A stretch of DNA of 64,000 bases, taken from assembly GCA_033391075.1 (NCBI GenBank), contig JAWPMV010000001.1, positions 1,426,001 through 1,490,000 on the forward strand. Direction: 5' to 3'. Within the stretch, counting starts at the first letter, position 1. Every line of letters begins with the position of its first letter. This stretch comes from Bacteroidia bacterium. Its GTDB lineage: Bacteria > Bacteroidota > Bacteroidia > J057. Of the stretch, positions 7,496 to 16,643 are shown piece by piece. Position numbers and translations under genes: made by a program. The notes under the pieces were generated by a model. The model worked only from the letters and a program-made list of their open reading frames with translations. It did not search any database and was not told the origin of the DNA.

Positions 7496-8737
7496 ATGAG
7501 AAAACTACTACTAACTACCCTTTGGGTCCTGGCAGGTATGGCCTACCTAAATGCCCAGGATTATGACCTTTTACTAAAAGGAGGCCACATCATCGATCCA
7601 AAAAACCAAATCAGTCAGAAAATGGACCTGGCAATTTTGGATGGGAAAGTGGCTAAACTTGCGGAGAATATTCCCGTTTCCTCAGCCAAAAAAGTGATTG
7701 ATGCCTCAGATTTATATGTTGTTCCAGGCGTCCTTGATATTCATTCCCACAATTTTTGGGGGACCAAAGATGATGCCTATTTGGCGGACAGCTATACGGC
7801 ATTGCCTCCTGATGGATTTTCTTTCCGAGCAGGAGTCACCACCCTGGTAGATGTAGGGGGAGCAGGTTGGCGAAACTTTAAAACCTTTAAAAAACAAACG
7901 ATAGATAAATCCAAAACCCGGGTATTGAGTTTCCTCAATATCGTTGGCTCGGGTATGGCTGGTGGAGCGACAGAGCAAAACCTCGTCGATATGAGTGCCA
8001 AATTGACGGCTATGGAAGCCAAAGCTTTTCCAGACCATATAGTAGGGGTGAAGGTAGCCCACTATTATGGACCGGAGTGGACTCCAGTAGAAAGAGCCGT
8101 GGAGGCCGGAAGGCAAGCGGGCATTCCTGTGATGGTAGATTTTGGGGGTACCGATCCTCCTCATTCTATTGAAACCTTATTTATGGAAAAACTCCGACCT
8201 GGAGATATTTTCACACATGCCTTTGCTCATGTAAAAGGGCGTGAACCTATTGTCGATGAAAATGGAAAGTTAAAACCCTTTGTTGTCGAGGCCCAAAAGA
8301 ATGGGATCATATTTGATGTAGGCCATGGGGGTGGAAGTTTCCTTTGGGCGCAGGCAATTCCTGCTTCAAAACAAGGCTTCAAACCTAACTCCATCAGTAC
8401 TGACCTTCATACAGGTTCTATGAATACCGGTATGAAAGACATGTCAAATGTGATGTCTAAATTTCTCAACCTGGGAATGAGTCTGGAAGAGGTAATCGAA
8501 AGAAGTACCTGGAATCCTGCTCAAATCATTCAAAAAGAAGAACTGGGACATTTGAGTGAAGGAGTTGGAGCTGATATTGCGGTTTTTCGATTGGTAAAAG
8601 GAGATTTTGGATTTATTGATACACAGGGCTATAAAATGAAAGGAGATCAGAAACTGATCTGCGAACTCACCCTTAGAGATGGGCAAATTGTCTGGGACCT
8701 AAATGGGATCGCCGCTCCTGAAACTACCGCAAAATGA
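7496..8737 (+). CDS. Amidohydrolase/deacetylase-family metallohydrolase (EF_0837 type), exported
   Basis: Metal-dependent amidohydrolase, 413 aa with a cleaved signal peptide (ends 'YLNAQDYD'). The composite beta domain starts with 'DLLLKGGHIIDPKNQ', followed by the HxH metal motif in 'DIHSHNFWG', a candidate carboxylated Lys in 'GVKVAHYYG', His in 'FTHAFAH' and Asp in 'SISTDLHTG'. The family is close to dihydroorotases and to the EF_0837/AHA_3915 group. That group is known to be encoded next to SelA-like PLP enzymes (EF_0838), and such an enzyme is encoded at 11320, which supports the assignment. Expected reaction: hydrolysis of an N-acyl or cyclic amide bond; substrate unknown. Confidence 0.85.
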   Translation: MRKLLLTTLWVLAGMAYLNAQDYDLLLKGGHIIDPKNQISQKMDLAILDGKVAKLAENIPVSSAKKVIDASDLYVVPGVLDIHSHNFWGTKDDAYLADSYTALPPDGFSFRAGVTTLVDVGGAGWRNFKTFKKQTIDKSKTRVLSFLNIVGSGMAGGATEQNLVDMSAKLTAMEAKAFPDHIVGVKVAHYYGPEWTPVERAVEAGRQAGIPVMVDFGGTDPPHSIETLFMEKLRPGDIFTHAFAHVKGREPIVDENGKLKPFVVEAQKNGIIFDVGHGGGSFLWAQAIPASKQGFKPNSISTDLHTGSMNTGMKDMSNVMSKFLNLGMSLEEVIERSTWNPAQIIQKEELGHLSEGVGADIAVFRLVKGDFGFIDTQGYKMKGDQKLICELTLRDGQIVWDLNGIAAPETTAK

Positions 8738-8749
8738 TTCTTAAATAGG

Positions 8750-9859
8750 ATGCAAGCACTTCATAAATATTTACTGGGAGCTGCTGGTATTGGCTTTTTG
8801 ACCTCTTTACTCATGTTCTTTATGGGGATGGGGAATGAGATCGGCTTCATATTGGTCATCAGTCTTCTATTACTGGCAATATCCCTGAGAGGACACCCCT
8901 TTTTCAAAGGCTTTTCATTTACGGTCTTGATTTTTTCATCCGTAACGGCTGCCCTGTTTTATCCTGCTCTATTTACTAATTGGGGAGGATTTGATTTGAA
9001 GCTTCTCATAGTTCCTTTATTACAAGTCATCATGTTTGGTATGGGAACGGCCATGAGTTTCAAGGATTTTGTCGGGGTGGTGAAAATGCCAAAAGCAGTA
9101 GGAATTGGCCTGATCTGTCAGTTTACAATTATGCCGATTGTAGGATTTAGCCTGGCTAATATATTCGGTTTCGAACCAGAAATTGCTGCAGGTATTATTC
9201 TCATTGGATCAACGCCATCTGGCCTGGCTTCCAATGTGATGTCCTATCTGGCAAAAGCTAATTTGGCTTTATCCGTAACGCTAACAGCATGTGCAACTTT
9301 ACTCGCTCCGCTCATGACACCCTTCCTCATGAAAACCTTTGCCGGGCAATTGGTACCCATAGAGTTTTGGGCTATGATGTGGAGCATTATCAAAATCGTC
9401 ATCCTGCCTATAGCAGGCGGTTTGCTCTTCAATCATTTCTTTCAAGGCAAATTTTCCTGGTTGGATAAAGCCATGCCTCTCCTGTCCATGGGAGGAATTG
9501 CTTTCATTATTACCATTATCACAGCTGCAGGTAGAGATAGCTTATTGAGCATAGGTCTACTCCTCATTCTCGCTTCCATTATACACAACTTAATGGGTTA
9601 TGGATTGGGATATTGGGCATGCAAACTATTTCGTATGCCGGAAAATGACTGTCGAACCATCGCCCTGGAAGTAGGTATGCAAAATGGAGGCTTGGCATCA
9701 GGCCTGGCATTGGAAATGGGGAAGGTAGCTACAGTCGGATTAGCTCCTGCAGTTTTCGGGCCCTGGATGAATATATCCGGTTCTTCGCTTGCCACCTGGT
9801 GGAGAGAAAATCCTCCCGGAAAGGAAAAAGAACTCAAAGAAGAAGAAGCCTTTTTTTAA
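8750..9859 (+). CDS. Bile acid:sodium symporter family (BASS) transporter
   Basis: Inner-membrane secondary transporter, 369 aa, with about nine or ten hydrophobic helices. The core 'GSTPSGLASNVMSYLAKANL' segment is the typical BASS discontinuous-helix region, and 'GLICQFTIMPIVGFSLA' is another family block. BASS proteins co-transport organic acids with sodium. It starts 12 bp after the amidohydrolase and ends 18 bp before the RraA-like gene, so it probably imports the organic acid released by the periplasmic enzymes around it. Confidence 0.88.
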   Translation: MQALHKYLLGAAGIGFLTSLLMFFMGMGNEIGFILVISLLLLAISLRGHPFFKGFSFTVLIFSSVTAALFYPALFTNWGGFDLKLLIVPLLQVIMFGMGTAMSFKDFVGVVKMPKAVGIGLICQFTIMPIVGFSLANIFGFEPEIAAGIILIGSTPSGLASNVMSYLAKANLALSVTLTACATLLAPLMTPFLMKTFAGQLVPIEFWAMMWSIIKIVILPIAGGLLFNHFFQGKFSWLDKAMPLLSMGGIAFIITIITAAGRDSLLSIGLLLILASIIHNLMGYGLGYWACKLFRMPENDCRTIALEVGMQNGGLASGLALEMGKVATVGLAPAVFGPWMNISGSSLATWWRENPPGKEKELKEEEAFF

Positions 9860-9877
9860 CCCAAGAATCTCAAATTC

Positions 9878-10804
9878 ATGAAACTCAAAACAAGCCTTAT
9901 TCTCATATTTTCTCTTGCGTGTTTGCTGCCCGCAGGCTTTACTCAAACCATCAGTAAAGAGTATCTCATTTTCCTCACCTCCAAATGGGAAGGAGAGAGG
10001 TTTCCTGATGGTAGACCCAAAGTCAGCGATGATATCCTCGAGCGGATGAAATCTGTAACGATAGAAGAAGCCTGGGGAGTTTTGAGGGGAGAAGGTTATC
10101 ACAATCAGTTTGAAGGAAACTGGGAACCCTTGCATGAAGATGTAGCCGTTGTAGGAAGAGCTCTGACTGCCTTGTATATGCCCAATAGACCGGATGTTTC
10201 TGATCAAATCAAAGACAAAGGAGAAAAAGACGGTCGCATTGGAAGTCCCAACTCCTGGCCCATTGATATGCTGAGTCAGGGAGACGTATATGTGGCAGAT
10301 GCCTTTGGGAAAATTAAGGATGGTACCTTGATCGGAGATAATCTTGGCAATGCCATCTATGCAAAATCCGGCAATGGGGTTGTTTTCAATGCTTCTAGCA
10401 GAGATATGGAAGGCTTGTCAGAAATAGAAGGTTTCAATGCCTTTGTACGGGGATGGGATCCTTCCTTCTTAACTGAGGTAATGCTAACGGGTTTGAATGT
10501 TCCCATTCGGATGGGGCAAGCTACCGTCATGCCAGGTGATATTGTCCTGGCAAAGAGGGAAGGAATCATGTTCATTCCTGCTCATTTGGCTGAGAAAGTC
10601 GTGCTAACCTCAGAGATTGTTCGACTTCGCGATTTATTTGGAATTACCCGATTGAAAGAAGGAAAATATTCCCCCGGCCAGATTGATAGCAGATGGACAG
10701 ATGTGATTGAAAAAGATTTCTCTCAATGGCTGAGAGACCATATAGATGAGCTTCCTGTATCCAAAGAACAAATACAGGAACTCCTGAAAAACAGAACCTG
10801 GTAA
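9878..10804 (+). CDS. RraA-family protein with signal peptide (aldolase/decarboxylase-like)
   Basis: RraA/4-hydroxy-4-methyl-2-oxoglutarate aldolase fold, 308 aa. The family motifs are visible: 'GDNLGNAIYAKSGNGVV' followed by 'ASSRDMEG', and 'VMPGDIVLAKREGIMFIP', which matches the conserved 'PGD..v.D..Gvv.iP' block. Unlike RraA itself (about 160 aa, cytosolic), it begins with a clear signal peptide ending near 'PAGFTQT' and has extra N- and C-terminal helices. Retro-aldol cleavage or decarboxylation of a 2-oxo acid is the usual chemistry of the catalytic branch. The gene lies within the catabolic run. Confidence 0.82.
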   Translation: MKLKTSLILIFSLACLLPAGFTQTISKEYLIFLTSKWEGERFPDGRPKVSDDILERMKSVTIEEAWGVLRGEGYHNQFEGNWEPLHEDVAVVGRALTALYMPNRPDVSDQIKDKGEKDGRIGSPNSWPIDMLSQGDVYVADAFGKIKDGTLIGDNLGNAIYAKSGNGVVFNASSRDMEGLSEIEGFNAFVRGWDPSFLTEVMLTGLNVPIRMGQATVMPGDIVLAKREGIMFIPAHLAEKVVLTSEIVRLRDLFGITRLKEGKYSPGQIDSRWTDVIEKDFSQWLRDHIDELPVSKEQIQELLKNRTW

Positions 10805-10831
10805 TTCTATACTGCTTTAATACTATCTACT

Positions 10832-11308
10832 ATGCGAAACTCAAACAACCGAAGATCAGTCCTCAAGAAATTTTCAGCCTTTCTGGCTGCAGGACTGGGC
10901 ATCACAGCCGTACAGGCAAAGAGTCCTGAAAAGGGAGATGACCCAAGTCAAAAAACTGCCTATGATGTAGTCAAAGATGAACAGGAAGTTCCACTTTTCT
11001 CCGGTGCTGTAAAGCATGGAGGCCTGCTGTATATAGCGGGCAAAGGGGCGCACTTTGATGGAGATATAAAAGCACATACCGATCATGTCCTCAAAGAATT
11101 GGAAAAGGCGCTGAAGAAACATGGCTCTTCAATGGAAAAAGTGCTGAAAGTGAATGTGTATTTGGCCGACCTGGCTGATTACCATAAAATGAATGAAGTT
11201 TTTCGCGGACGATTTGGGGATAGCCCTCCGGTTCGGACAACGGTTGCCACCTACGGAGGCGTACCTGGAAATTCACTAGTTGAAATGGATTGTATAGCTG
11301 CTGTTTAA
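10832..11308 (+). CDS. RidA-family protein with Tat-like signal
   Basis: RidA/YjgF/UK114 fold, 158 aa; RidA hydrolyses reactive enamine/imine intermediates made by PLP enzymes. The key Arg lies in 'PPVRTTVATY' and the conserved Glu in 'SLVEMDCIAA'. The N-terminus carries a twin-arginine-type signal (NRRSVLKKFSAFLAAGLGI), so it is probably exported folded. It sits directly before a SelA-like PLP enzyme that also has a Tat-like signal, a pairing that fits removal of 2-aminoacrylate-type products in the periplasm. Confidence 0.86.
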   Translation: MRNSNNRRSVLKKFSAFLAAGLGITAVQAKSPEKGDDPSQKTAYDVVKDEQEVPLFSGAVKHGGLLYIAGKGAHFDGDIKAHTDHVLKELEKALKKHGSSMEKVLKVNVYLADLADYHKMNEVFRGRFGDSPPVRTTVATYGGVPGNSLVEMDCIAAV

Positions 11309-11319
11309 CCCCAATTATC

Positions 11320-12525
11320 ATGGCACTTAAAAGACGAGAACTCCTCAAACGACTTTCCGCCCTTCCTGTAATGGGAGGCTTATTTGGTACTGCATGGCTC
11401 CATGCTGAGACAAATGAAAAGCAGCCTGTACGCGATTATTATAAAGAACTGGGCTTGCGAACCTTCATAAATGCTGCAGGAACCTATACAGCTCTTACGG
11501 GTTGTTTACTGCGGGAAGAAGCCGTAGGTGCATATAATTATGCGAGCAAGCAATACGTGGCTCTGGACGAACTACAGGATGCTGTAGGCCAAAGATTGGC
11601 CGAATTGATCGGTTGTGAGGCTGCTACGGTAACTGCCGGAGCTGCTTCTGCCATCACCCTGGGTACAGCAGGGGTATTGGCCATGGGCGATTCCAAGAAA
11701 GCCAGTCGCATTCCAACAGATTTAAGTGGAATGAAAACCGAAGTGATTATGCAGAAATCCCATGTGATCGGTTATGCACATGCGATCAAGAATTGCGGAG
11801 TAAAAATCATTGAAGTTGAAAGTCTGCAGGAACTGGAAGCAGCTATTAATGAAAATACGGCTATGCTTTGGTTCCTCAATACCGCTAATTTTAACGGAAA
11901 AATCCAATACAAAGAATTCATAGCCACTGGAAAGAAACATGGGATTCCTACCATGAATGACTGTGCAGCTGATGTACCTCCGGTTGAGAACTTGTGGAAG
12001 TATACCGATATGGGCTTCGATCTTGTTTGTTTTTCAGGAGGTAAAGGCCTGAGAGGTCCACAAAGTTGCGGTTTGCTCCTGGGTAGAAAGGATTTGATTG
12101 CTTCGGCTCGATTGAGTGCCCCTCCCAGAGGAGATACAGTCGGTCGGGGAATGAAGGTGAATAAAGAAGAAATTCTGGCTATGCTTATTGCAGTTGAAAA
12201 CTATATCAACAGAGATCATAAGGCAGATTGGGCCTTATGGGAAAAGCAGATTCAGTTGATCCATGATGCGGCAGCTTCTGTAGAGGGAGTAAAACCGGAA
12301 ATCCATGTTCCAAAAATTGCCAATCATGTGCCCTCACTCAGAATACGCTGGGATGAAAAGAAGCTGGGGAAGAGCCCTAATGAGGTGAGAGAAGCCTTGA
12401 GAAACGGACATCCTTCCATAGAGACAGTTGGCGGAAAGGAATCTGTGGACATCACAACCTGGATGATGAATCCGGGCGAGGAGCGCATCGTCGCTCGACG
12501 TATTAAAGAAATTCTTTTAGCATGA
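11320..12525 (+). CDS. SelA/DgaE-like PLP enzyme (EF_0838 type) with Tat-like signal
   Basis: PLP-dependent fold-type I protein, 401 aa, related to selenocysteine synthase SelA and D-glucosaminate-6-phosphate ammonia-lyase DgaE. The predicted Schiff-base Lys is in 'FSGGKGLRGPQSCG'. The start at 11320 gives the signal MALKRRELLKRLSALP with an RR pair and a hydrophobic stretch; an upstream in-frame ATG at 11290 would overlap the RidA gene and spoil the signal. The likely reaction is an alpha,beta-elimination from an amino acid or amino-sugar acid, but the true substrate is unknown. Its stop overlaps the next start by 4 bp. The family is normally cytosolic, so export is unusual. Confidence 0.85.
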   Translation: MALKRRELLKRLSALPVMGGLFGTAWLHAETNEKQPVRDYYKELGLRTFINAAGTYTALTGCLLREEAVGAYNYASKQYVALDELQDAVGQRLAELIGCEAATVTAGAASAITLGTAGVLAMGDSKKASRIPTDLSGMKTEVIMQKSHVIGYAHAIKNCGVKIIEVESLQELEAAINENTAMLWFLNTANFNGKIQYKEFIATGKKHGIPTMNDCAADVPPVENLWKYTDMGFDLVCFSGGKGLRGPQSCGLLLGRKDLIASARLSAPPRGDTVGRGMKVNKEEILAMLIAVENYINRDHKADWALWEKQIQLIHDAAASVEGVKPEIHVPKIANHVPSLRIRWDEKKLGKSPNEVREALRNGHPSIETVGGKESVDITTWMMNPGEERIVARRIKEILLA

Positions 12526-13733
12526 GAATAATTAGCATCCTTAGTATTGTTTTATTGTTAAGCGCCTGCGGCCTGGGGGGAGCATTTGAAGAAAAAGTGG
12601 TAGAAGGCCGACAGGTAATATTTAATGGAAAGGACACAAGAGGCTGGGAGGAAGTCGGGGAGCTAGAAGTAGAAATTGAAAATGATGCCATGTTCCTGAC
12701 CAACGAGAGCGATGAACTCGCTTTCCTCTATAGTGACAAATCCTATGGAGATTTTATCATCTATGCAGAATTCCTGGCTCCTTTTATCAATAGTGGGATT
12801 GCCATTCGCCTGGAAAATGAAGAAACAGAAGATCTTGCTTCATCGGCTTACCTGATAAACATTGATTGGGAAGAAGAGCAACAACATCCCCTCGGCTCTA
12901 TAGTTGGAGTGGCCAGGGCTAAAGTGTCAGATAGCTTAAAGGCAGGTGAATGGCATAAGATTCAGATAGAAGCTATTGGAGATCATCTCCGGGTTTTGGT
13001 GGATGATCAGTTGCTGAGTGAAAGTCATGATCGGAAAAGGAAAGTTGGTAAAATTGCCTTAATGGCCCCAACAGAAAGTGGGCAAACCATTGGTTTTAGA
13101 GAACTTTTGTTGGAAGAAGTTGAGGCCCCCAATGTGCCAGATGTCATGATGGAACATGCATTCCGAAGAAATACGGAAGTTCCCCTGGAGCCGATGTTCC
13201 CGGACGATAGTTTCGAAGGCTGGAATCCCATAGGAGATGGGAGCTGGAGGATTAGCAATGGGGTAGTTCATGGATACTCAGGGAGAGAAGGGGGCTATTT
13301 GGTCAGTGAGGAAGTCTACAAAAATTTCTATCTCAAATTCTCCTTCAAAATTAAAAAGGAGGACAACAGTGGAGTCTTTATTAGAAAAAGTCCGGATCGC
13401 GAAGATGTTAGTCTGGAAGATGCCCTGGAGTGCAACATCTATGATCATAATGGTTTTAGTCATCCCTATTCTACGGGATCTATTGTAAATCATGTCCGGG
13501 CCTGGTACGGTATGATCGACTATGAGAACTGGAACCAAATGGAAATTTTTGCAAAGGAAGATCATATTGTCATGTATGTCAATGGAGAAAAATCTTCTGA
13601 CACCCATGTACCAGATATGTTCAATAAGAGAGGGAATATCTGTCTACAAGCAGGAATTCAGGTATTTTCAGAAAGTAAAGGTCCTTCTGATATTTATTTT
13701 AAGGATGTAATGATTAAAAATATGGATCAATGA
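12522..13733 (+). CDS. DUF1080 (3-keto-disaccharide hydrolase-like) lipoprotein, two domains
   Basis: Exported lipoprotein, 403 aa, lipobox 'LLSACGLG'. Two concanavalin-like beta-sandwich domains are visible. The first (about 28-190) contains 'VIFNGKDTRGWEE' and 'AGEWHKIQIEAIGDHLRVLVD'; the second (about 215-400) contains 'FEGWNPIGDGSWRISNGVV', 'GVFIRKS' and 'WNQMEIFAKEDHIVMYVNG'. These match the DUF1080/3-keto-glycoside hydrolase family. It overlaps the SelA-like gene by 4 bp (ATGA), so it is translationally coupled and probably the last gene of the catabolic operon. Confidence 0.85.
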   Translation: MRIISILSIVLLLSACGLGGAFEEKVVEGRQVIFNGKDTRGWEEVGELEVEIENDAMFLTNESDELAFLYSDKSYGDFIIYAEFLAPFINSGIAIRLENEETEDLASSAYLINIDWEEEQQHPLGSIVGVARAKVSDSLKAGEWHKIQIEAIGDHLRVLVDDQLLSESHDRKRKVGKIALMAPTESGQTIGFRELLLEEVEAPNVPDVMMEHAFRRNTEVPLEPMFPDDSFEGWNPIGDGSWRISNGVVHGYSGREGGYLVSEEVYKNFYLKFSFKIKKEDNSGVFIRKSPDREDVSLEDALECNIYDHNGFSHPYSTGSIVNHVRAWYGMIDYENWNQMEIFAKEDHIVMYVNGEKSSDTHVPDMFNKRGNICLQAGIQVFSESKGPSDIYFKDVMIKNMDQ

Positions 13734-13890
13734 GAAAGGGATAGAATAAGAATAGGGAACAAAAATTGGGAAATTCAGGAGGTCATAAACTTCTCAGGTC
13801 TCCATTTCTTATTCCTGTTTTTTTGGATGTCTTCTTTCCACCAAAAAGGTACATACTCACACCAATCAACTATTTCAAAACTACATACGC

Positions 13891-14457
13891 ATGAAACAAG
13901 TACTAGCATTTTTCCTCATAGTCTCCCTTTTCGCTTGCCAAAGTCCCAAGAAAAGCGAAAAAGTATCAGAAGCCGGAATTACACAAAGTTCAGATTATGA
14001 TCCGGAAGCCAATCTGGCTGCAGCGGGAATAGAATTGAGGACGCCCTCCAAACCTGTAGCCAATTATGTAAATGCCGTAAGAACAGGAAATCTCATATTT
14101 CTAGCGGGCAAAGGTCCCATGCAGGCCAATGGAGAAAATATTACCGGAAAAGTTGGAGCAGACCTGAGCATCGAGGAAGGCTATAATGCTGCCAGAGAGA
14201 CAGGGATCAACCAATTGTCGGTTCTAAAAGCTGAATTGGGGAACCTGAACAAGGTGAAAAGGATCGTCAAGGTGCTCGGTATGGTGAATTGTAGTTCTGA
14301 TTTTACCGATCAGCCCAAAGTAGTCAATGGCTATTCGGACTTGATGGTTGAGATCTTTGGGGATAGAGGAAAGCATGCACGTGCAGCTGTGGGAATGAAT
14401 GCTTTGCCGGGAAATATCGCCGTAGAGATAGAAATGATCGTCGAAGTAGAAGATTAA
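13891..14457 (+). CDS. Second RidA-family protein, lipoprotein
   Basis: RidA-like domain (about residues 45-188) behind a lipoprotein signal with lipobox 'LFACQS'. Family features are 'NYVNAVRTGNLIFLAGKGP', the Arg in 'HARAAVGMNALPG' and Glu in 'AVEIEMIVEV'. It belongs to the branch with a longer central region than classic RidA. It lies 157 bp after the DUF1080 gene, so it may have its own promoter, but its function fits the neighbouring cluster. Confidence 0.85.
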   Translation: MKQVLAFFLIVSLFACQSPKKSEKVSEAGITQSSDYDPEANLAAAGIELRTPSKPVANYVNAVRTGNLIFLAGKGPMQANGENITGKVGADLSIEEGYNAARETGINQLSVLKAELGNLNKVKRIVKVLGMVNCSSDFTDQPKVVNGYSDLMVEIFGDRGKHARAAVGMNALPGNIAVEIEMIVEVED

Positions 14458-14507
14458 AAAAGAATCCTCTGATAATTTTACTACTAAATTGAATCTAATC
14501 TATTTTT

Positions 14508-16016
14508 ATGAAACGAATCCTTCTTCTCAGTTTACTATTGCTTTCTGCCTCAGTCCTTCTCTTTGCCCAGGAAAAAGAAACTAAGCCCGGGCCTATTCCG
14601 GCTGCTGAAGTTTCTGAAACCCCTCAAAGAGTGGTTATAAATGGTAGCAGTATTAGCCTTACTGCTCAAGCAGGTACATTTAAGCTAAGAGATGAAAACA
14701 ATGAGCCAATTGCACTTTTTGGTTTTACTTTCTACAAAAAGAATAATGCCTCAAGCAAGCGGCCCATCGTCTTTGCCTACAATGGAGGACCAGGTTCCTC
14801 TTCCTTTTGGTTACATATGGGAGTACTGGGGCCGAAAAGGATCGTTGTGAATGATCCGGATTTCACAAAAGCAGCTCCTTATGAATTGGCCAATAATGAT
14901 TTCTCTATTCTGGATGTAGCAGATTTGGTCATGATGGATCCCATTGGTACAGGATTGAGTGTGCCCATTGGTAAAGCCAAATTTGAGGACTTTTGGGGAG
15001 TAGACCAGGATATCAGAAGTATCAGTCTTTTCATCACTCAATTTCTGATAGAACATGGCCGCTTGAATTCTCCTAAATATCTTTTGGGCGAAAGCTATGG
15101 AACTTTCAGAAATGCAGGGGTGATGAATCGTCTGTTGAGTCAGGGAATTGCGATGAACGGAGTCATTATGGTTTCAGCTGTTTTTGACTTGAGAACCCTC
15201 ATGTTCCCGCCTGATGATGATATGCCTTATATCGTTCATTTACCTACCTACGCAGCAACTGCCTGGTACCATGATAAAATTGCCAATAAGGGGGACAATC
15301 TCGAAGCCTTTATTGCGGGAGTTCGGGCATTTACCGAAAATGAATATGTACCGGCTCTTTTTAAAGGGGATCGTTTGAGCAATGAGGATAAACAGGCCAT
15401 GGCAAAGAAACTGGTGTCAATTGCTGGTTTAACGGAAGACTATTGGATGAAAGCCAATCTTAGGGTAAAGGCCAATGAATTCTTTGCGGAGCTCTTGAGA
15501 GAGGAAGGACAGACAGTAGGTCGATTGGACTCTCGTTTTAGCGGGATCAATCAGGACTTACTCGCTCAGGGAGCCAATTATGACCCTCAAAGTCTGGCCA
15601 TTTCACCTGCTTACATCACTCGTTTTCTCGATTATTTCCACAATGATCTCAAAGTGAATAAATCCCAGATGTATAGCATCACTGCTGGTAGAAGAGCTGG
15701 CTTCAAATGGGATTGGAAGCACCAGGGCAACTTTGGTTGGGGAACTTCAACTGCCATCAATACCGGTCCGGATATGGCTCAGGCTATGTCTCGTGATCCA
15801 AATATGAAAGTCCTTATCCTGAACGGATATTATGATATAGCCACGGTATTTTATGGAGTAGAGTACAGCATAGATCATCTGGGACTTACTCCTGAGATCA
15901 AGGACAATATCATCATGAAATATTATGAAGCGGGCCACATGATGTACACGCATCAGCCTTCTTTGGAGAAATTTAAAAAAGACGTTTCAGAATTTATTCA
16001 GGCTACTTCTAAATAA
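14508..16016 (+). CDS. S10-family serine carboxypeptidase, secreted
   Basis: Serine carboxypeptidase of family S10, 502 aa with a signal peptide (ends 'LLFAQE'). The oxyanion-hole block 'AYNGGPGSSSFWLHMG' is followed by the triad: S196 in 'LLGESYGTFR', D443 in 'NGYYDIATVF' and H477 in 'YEAGHMMYTH'. It removes C-terminal residues from peptides at acid pH in known relatives. It probably acts in the periplasm. The gene is 50 bp after the RidA lipoprotein and may be co-transcribed. Confidence 0.92.
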   Translation: MKRILLLSLLLLSASVLLFAQEKETKPGPIPAAEVSETPQRVVINGSSISLTAQAGTFKLRDENNEPIALFGFTFYKKNNASSKRPIVFAYNGGPGSSSFWLHMGVLGPKRIVVNDPDFTKAAPYELANNDFSILDVADLVMMDPIGTGLSVPIGKAKFEDFWGVDQDIRSISLFITQFLIEHGRLNSPKYLLGESYGTFRNAGVMNRLLSQGIAMNGVIMVSAVFDLRTLMFPPDDDMPYIVHLPTYAATAWYHDKIANKGDNLEAFIAGVRAFTENEYVPALFKGDRLSNEDKQAMAKKLVSIAGLTEDYWMKANLRVKANEFFAELLREEGQTVGRLDSRFSGINQDLLAQGANYDPQSLAISPAYITRFLDYFHNDLKVNKSQMYSITAGRRAGFKWDWKHQGNFGWGTSTAINTGPDMAQAMSRDPNMKVLILNGYYDIATVFYGVEYSIDHLGLTPEIKDNIIMKYYEAGHMMYTHQPSLEKFKKDVSEFIQATSK

Positions 16017-16036
16017 ATTCTTCTATAACATATGAC

Positions 16037-16064
16037 ATCCCGGCCTTAAATTAAGGGCCGGGAT
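16037..16064. terminator. GC-rich hairpin after the S10 peptidase
   Basis: atcccggcc pairs perfectly with ggccgggat around a 10-nt loop, 20 bp downstream of the S10 stop. The stem is strong but no long T-run follows, so it may need a factor or may only protect the 3' end. Confidence 0.55.
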
Positions 16065-16109
16065 CTCTCGTTAATCCCTATTCTTTTTCCCATTCCAAGC
16101 CTTTGTCCT

Positions 16110-16601
16110 ATGCAAGATATGCTCGTTAAATTATACGACCTTCCAGACCTCACTCCTTTGAACCAAAGGATGGCAGAGGAAGAAATCTTTGTTCGGGTAG
16201 CTCTAGCTGCTGAAAAATCAATCGTCGTGGAATGGGTACGGGAACGCTTCGATGATGGCTGGGCGAGCGAAGCGGAAGTTTGCTTCTCCTATCAGCCAGT
16301 TAGTTGTTTTATCGCTATTCACAAAGGGCAAATAGTGGGTTTTGCTGCCTATGATGCAGCTTATCGCAATTTCTTTGGTCCTACTGGAGTTGAGAAATCA
16401 TTTCGAGGAAAAGGAATCGGAAAAATTCTCCTCTTGAGATGTCTGATAGCCATGAGAGAGCAAGGTTATGCCTATGCAATCATTGGCGGAATAGGGCCTG
16501 CACGTTTTTATGAAAAAGCGGTAGGAGCTAGCTTGATCGAAGGATCAAATCCCGGAATTTATCAGCACCTCCTGAGTGATATTCCAGATGAGGCGCATTA
16601 G
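16110..16601 (+). CDS. GNAT-family N-acetyltransferase
   Basis: Acetyl-CoA-dependent acetyltransferase, 163 aa. The acetyl-CoA-binding motif A is 'SFRGKGIGKILLLRCLIAM', preceded by the beta4 strand 'IVGFAAYDAAYRNFFGP', and motif B includes 'GPARFYEKAVGA'. No signal peptide. It is convergent with the patatin gene with 42 bp between stops. Substrate cannot be told from sequence. Confidence 0.85.
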   Translation: MQDMLVKLYDLPDLTPLNQRMAEEEIFVRVALAAEKSIVVEWVRERFDDGWASEAEVCFSYQPVSCFIAIHKGQIVGFAAYDAAYRNFFGPTGVEKSFRGKGIGKILLLRCLIAMREQGYAYAIIGGIGPARFYEKAVGASLIEGSNPGIYQHLLSDIPDEAH

Positions 16602-16643
16602 GCCAGAAAGAAGATACGCTAGGATATTTAATGGTCTGGAGGA

